DNA of 55,000 bases from contig NZ_QUHC01000016.1 in NCBI RefSeq assembly GCF_003479425.1, positions 1 to 55,000 on the forward strand, read 5' to 3'. Positions within the stretch are counted from its first letter, which is position 1. Every line of letters begins with the position of its first letter. Shown one piece after another: positions 50,609-55,000 of this stretch. This DNA is from Odoribacter sp. AF15-53. GTDB lineage: Bacteria; Bacteroidota; Bacteroidia; Bacteroidales; Marinifilaceae. The notes beneath the pieces were generated by a model, which had not been told where the DNA came from, searched no databases, and saw only the letters and a program-made list of their open reading frames with translations. The position numbers and the translations under genes were made by a program.

Positions 50609-50641
50609 TTTGGAAGTAGACAGAAAAACGATTTATCTTTG
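50609..50641 (+). promoter_or_regulatory. rRNA promoter P2
   Basis: TTTGGAAG at 50609 and TATCTTTG at 50634-50641 with the same 21-base spacing as P1, followed by GCATCCGCT. It lies about 160 bases before the 16S gene. Tandem promoters are usual for rRNA operons. Confidence 0.8.
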
Positions 50642-50803
50642 CATCCGCTTTCGCTTCAAAAATGAGTGAAAGTTTTACAAGACAAAAAGAGTTCTTTAAG
50701 ATATTGAAATGAACAAAACGTAGCGAGCGTGAATCGGAATCGACGAGAAGTCGAGATTCATAAAACACATGACCCGGCCAGAAAAATTTCTGAATAATAT
50801 TTT

Positions 50804-52326
<1,523 letters not shown>

Positions 52327-52395
52327 TCTGGAGACGAGTTCATGTTGCTCGCTACGAAATTCACGTTTACAGAAAGCCCTTCACGGGTTAACCAT

Positions 52396-52469
52396 AGTCT
52401 CTTAGCTCAGTTGGTTAGAGCGCTACACTGATAATGTAGAGGTCCGCGGTTCAACTCCGCGAGGGACTA
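52396..52469 (+). tRNA. tRNA-Ile (anticodon GAT)
   Basis: Acceptor stem AGTCTCT (52396) with AGGGACT (to 52468, one G-U), D arm TAGCTCAGTTGGTTAGAGC, anticodon loop CTGATAA giving GAT, and T arm GCGGTTCAACTCCGC. It lies in the 16S-23S spacer, the usual place. CCA is not encoded. Confidence 0.96.
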
Positions 52470-52543
52470 CAAGAGTTAAAAACTAACAGGTAAAAGATCC
52501 AAACTTTTATCTTTAAACTTTTAGTTTTTATCTTGCTTGAGCC

Positions 52544-52617
52544 GGGGGATTAGCTCAGTTGGCTAGAGCGCCTGATTTGCATTCAGGAGGTCAAGGGTTC
52601 GACTCCCTTATTCTCCA
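52544..52617 (+). tRNA. tRNA-Ala (anticodon TGC)
   Basis: Acceptor stem GGGGGAT (52544-52550) pairs with ATTCTCC (52610-52616) with two G-U pairs. The anticodon loop TTTGCAT gives TGC. It is the second tRNA in the rRNA spacer, after tRNA-Ile. CCA is not encoded. Confidence 0.96.
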
Positions 52618-52837
52618 CTTGAAGTTCATTGACAAGACTGGAAGTAGATGTTGATAGTGATTTTTCATTTTCAATCTTCAACTTTCAATTTTGCGTTGAA
52701 TGAAAGTTCTTTGACATGCTGGAACGTTAATGGATCATTTGATCCACGAAGAATAAATGTAGTATAACCATAGAGCCGCTGTCGTGGTGACACGACGGCA
52801 AGGTAGATAATTTAGACACACGAGTCTAACGAACGTG

Positions 52838-55000
<2,163 letters not shown>

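Overview
This is a chromosomal window from an anaerobic member of the Bacteroidetes (Bacteroidota). The evidence is a SusC/SusD pair with an ECF sigma factor and FecR-type anti-sigma factor, Bacteroidetes-only families (DUF4251, DUF4843, PKD-like lipoprotein, calycin-like lipoproteins), lipobox signals, and repeated TAnnTTTG promoter boxes. The 16S gene and the glutamate decarboxylase set fit the Odoribacteraceae (Butyricimonas or a relative). That family call is made by eye and is not certain.

Layout. 0-9 kb: tRNA-Ser, the Na+/H+ antiporter NhaA, an epimerase and flavodoxin-ferredoxin pair, MtaB and LpxB on a palindromic divergent promoter, an AlbA_2-domain protein, and hybrid cluster protein Hcp. 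9-16.7 kb: a divergent Crp/Fnr (HcpR-like) regulator with a clear candidate operator, an AI-2E family membrane protein, small Bacteroidetes proteins, an acyl-CoA ligase, a pentapeptide-repeat protein and glutamate decarboxylase GadB. 17-21.5 kb: an RNA-chaperone cluster (RRM protein, DEAD-box helicase, cold-shock protein, small charged protein) and two unknown proteins. 21.5-36 kb: a minus-strand run with an atypical ion channel, glutaminase, a GadC-type antiporter, an MFS transporter, a tripartite RND efflux pump, CrcB, an M3 peptidase and a lipoprotein. 36-47.5 kb: an ECF sigma/FecR/SusC/SusD locus with two more lipoproteins and a secreted thioredoxin but no glycan-degrading enzyme. 47.5-50 kb: LolA-like carrier, an EamA transporter and the diadenylate cyclase CdaA. 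50.4-55 kb: an rRNA operon with tandem promoters, 16S, tRNA-Ile, tRNA-Ala and the first three quarters of 23S.

How genes work together. GlsA, GadB and GadC would form a glutamine/glutamate-dependent acid-resistance route, although gadB lies 6 kb from glsA-gadC. HcpR-like protein and Hcp form a nitrosative-stress module. The three RND-pump genes form an operon.

The most unusual signal is a family of structured intergenic repeats in the minus-strand run (22-33 kb). Tandem 9-bp words (YATAAAGTY) face inverted copies of themselves, often around a core of three small hairpins. Six intact copies touch or lie within a few bases of a stop codon, and the central hairpin varies in a compensatory way between copies. 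Other elements with different sequences but similar architecture follow the acyl-CoA ligase gene (12.4-12.6 kb) and cdaA (50.0 kb), and another splits the sigma factor from fecR (37.5 kb). I do not recognise the nonamer family.
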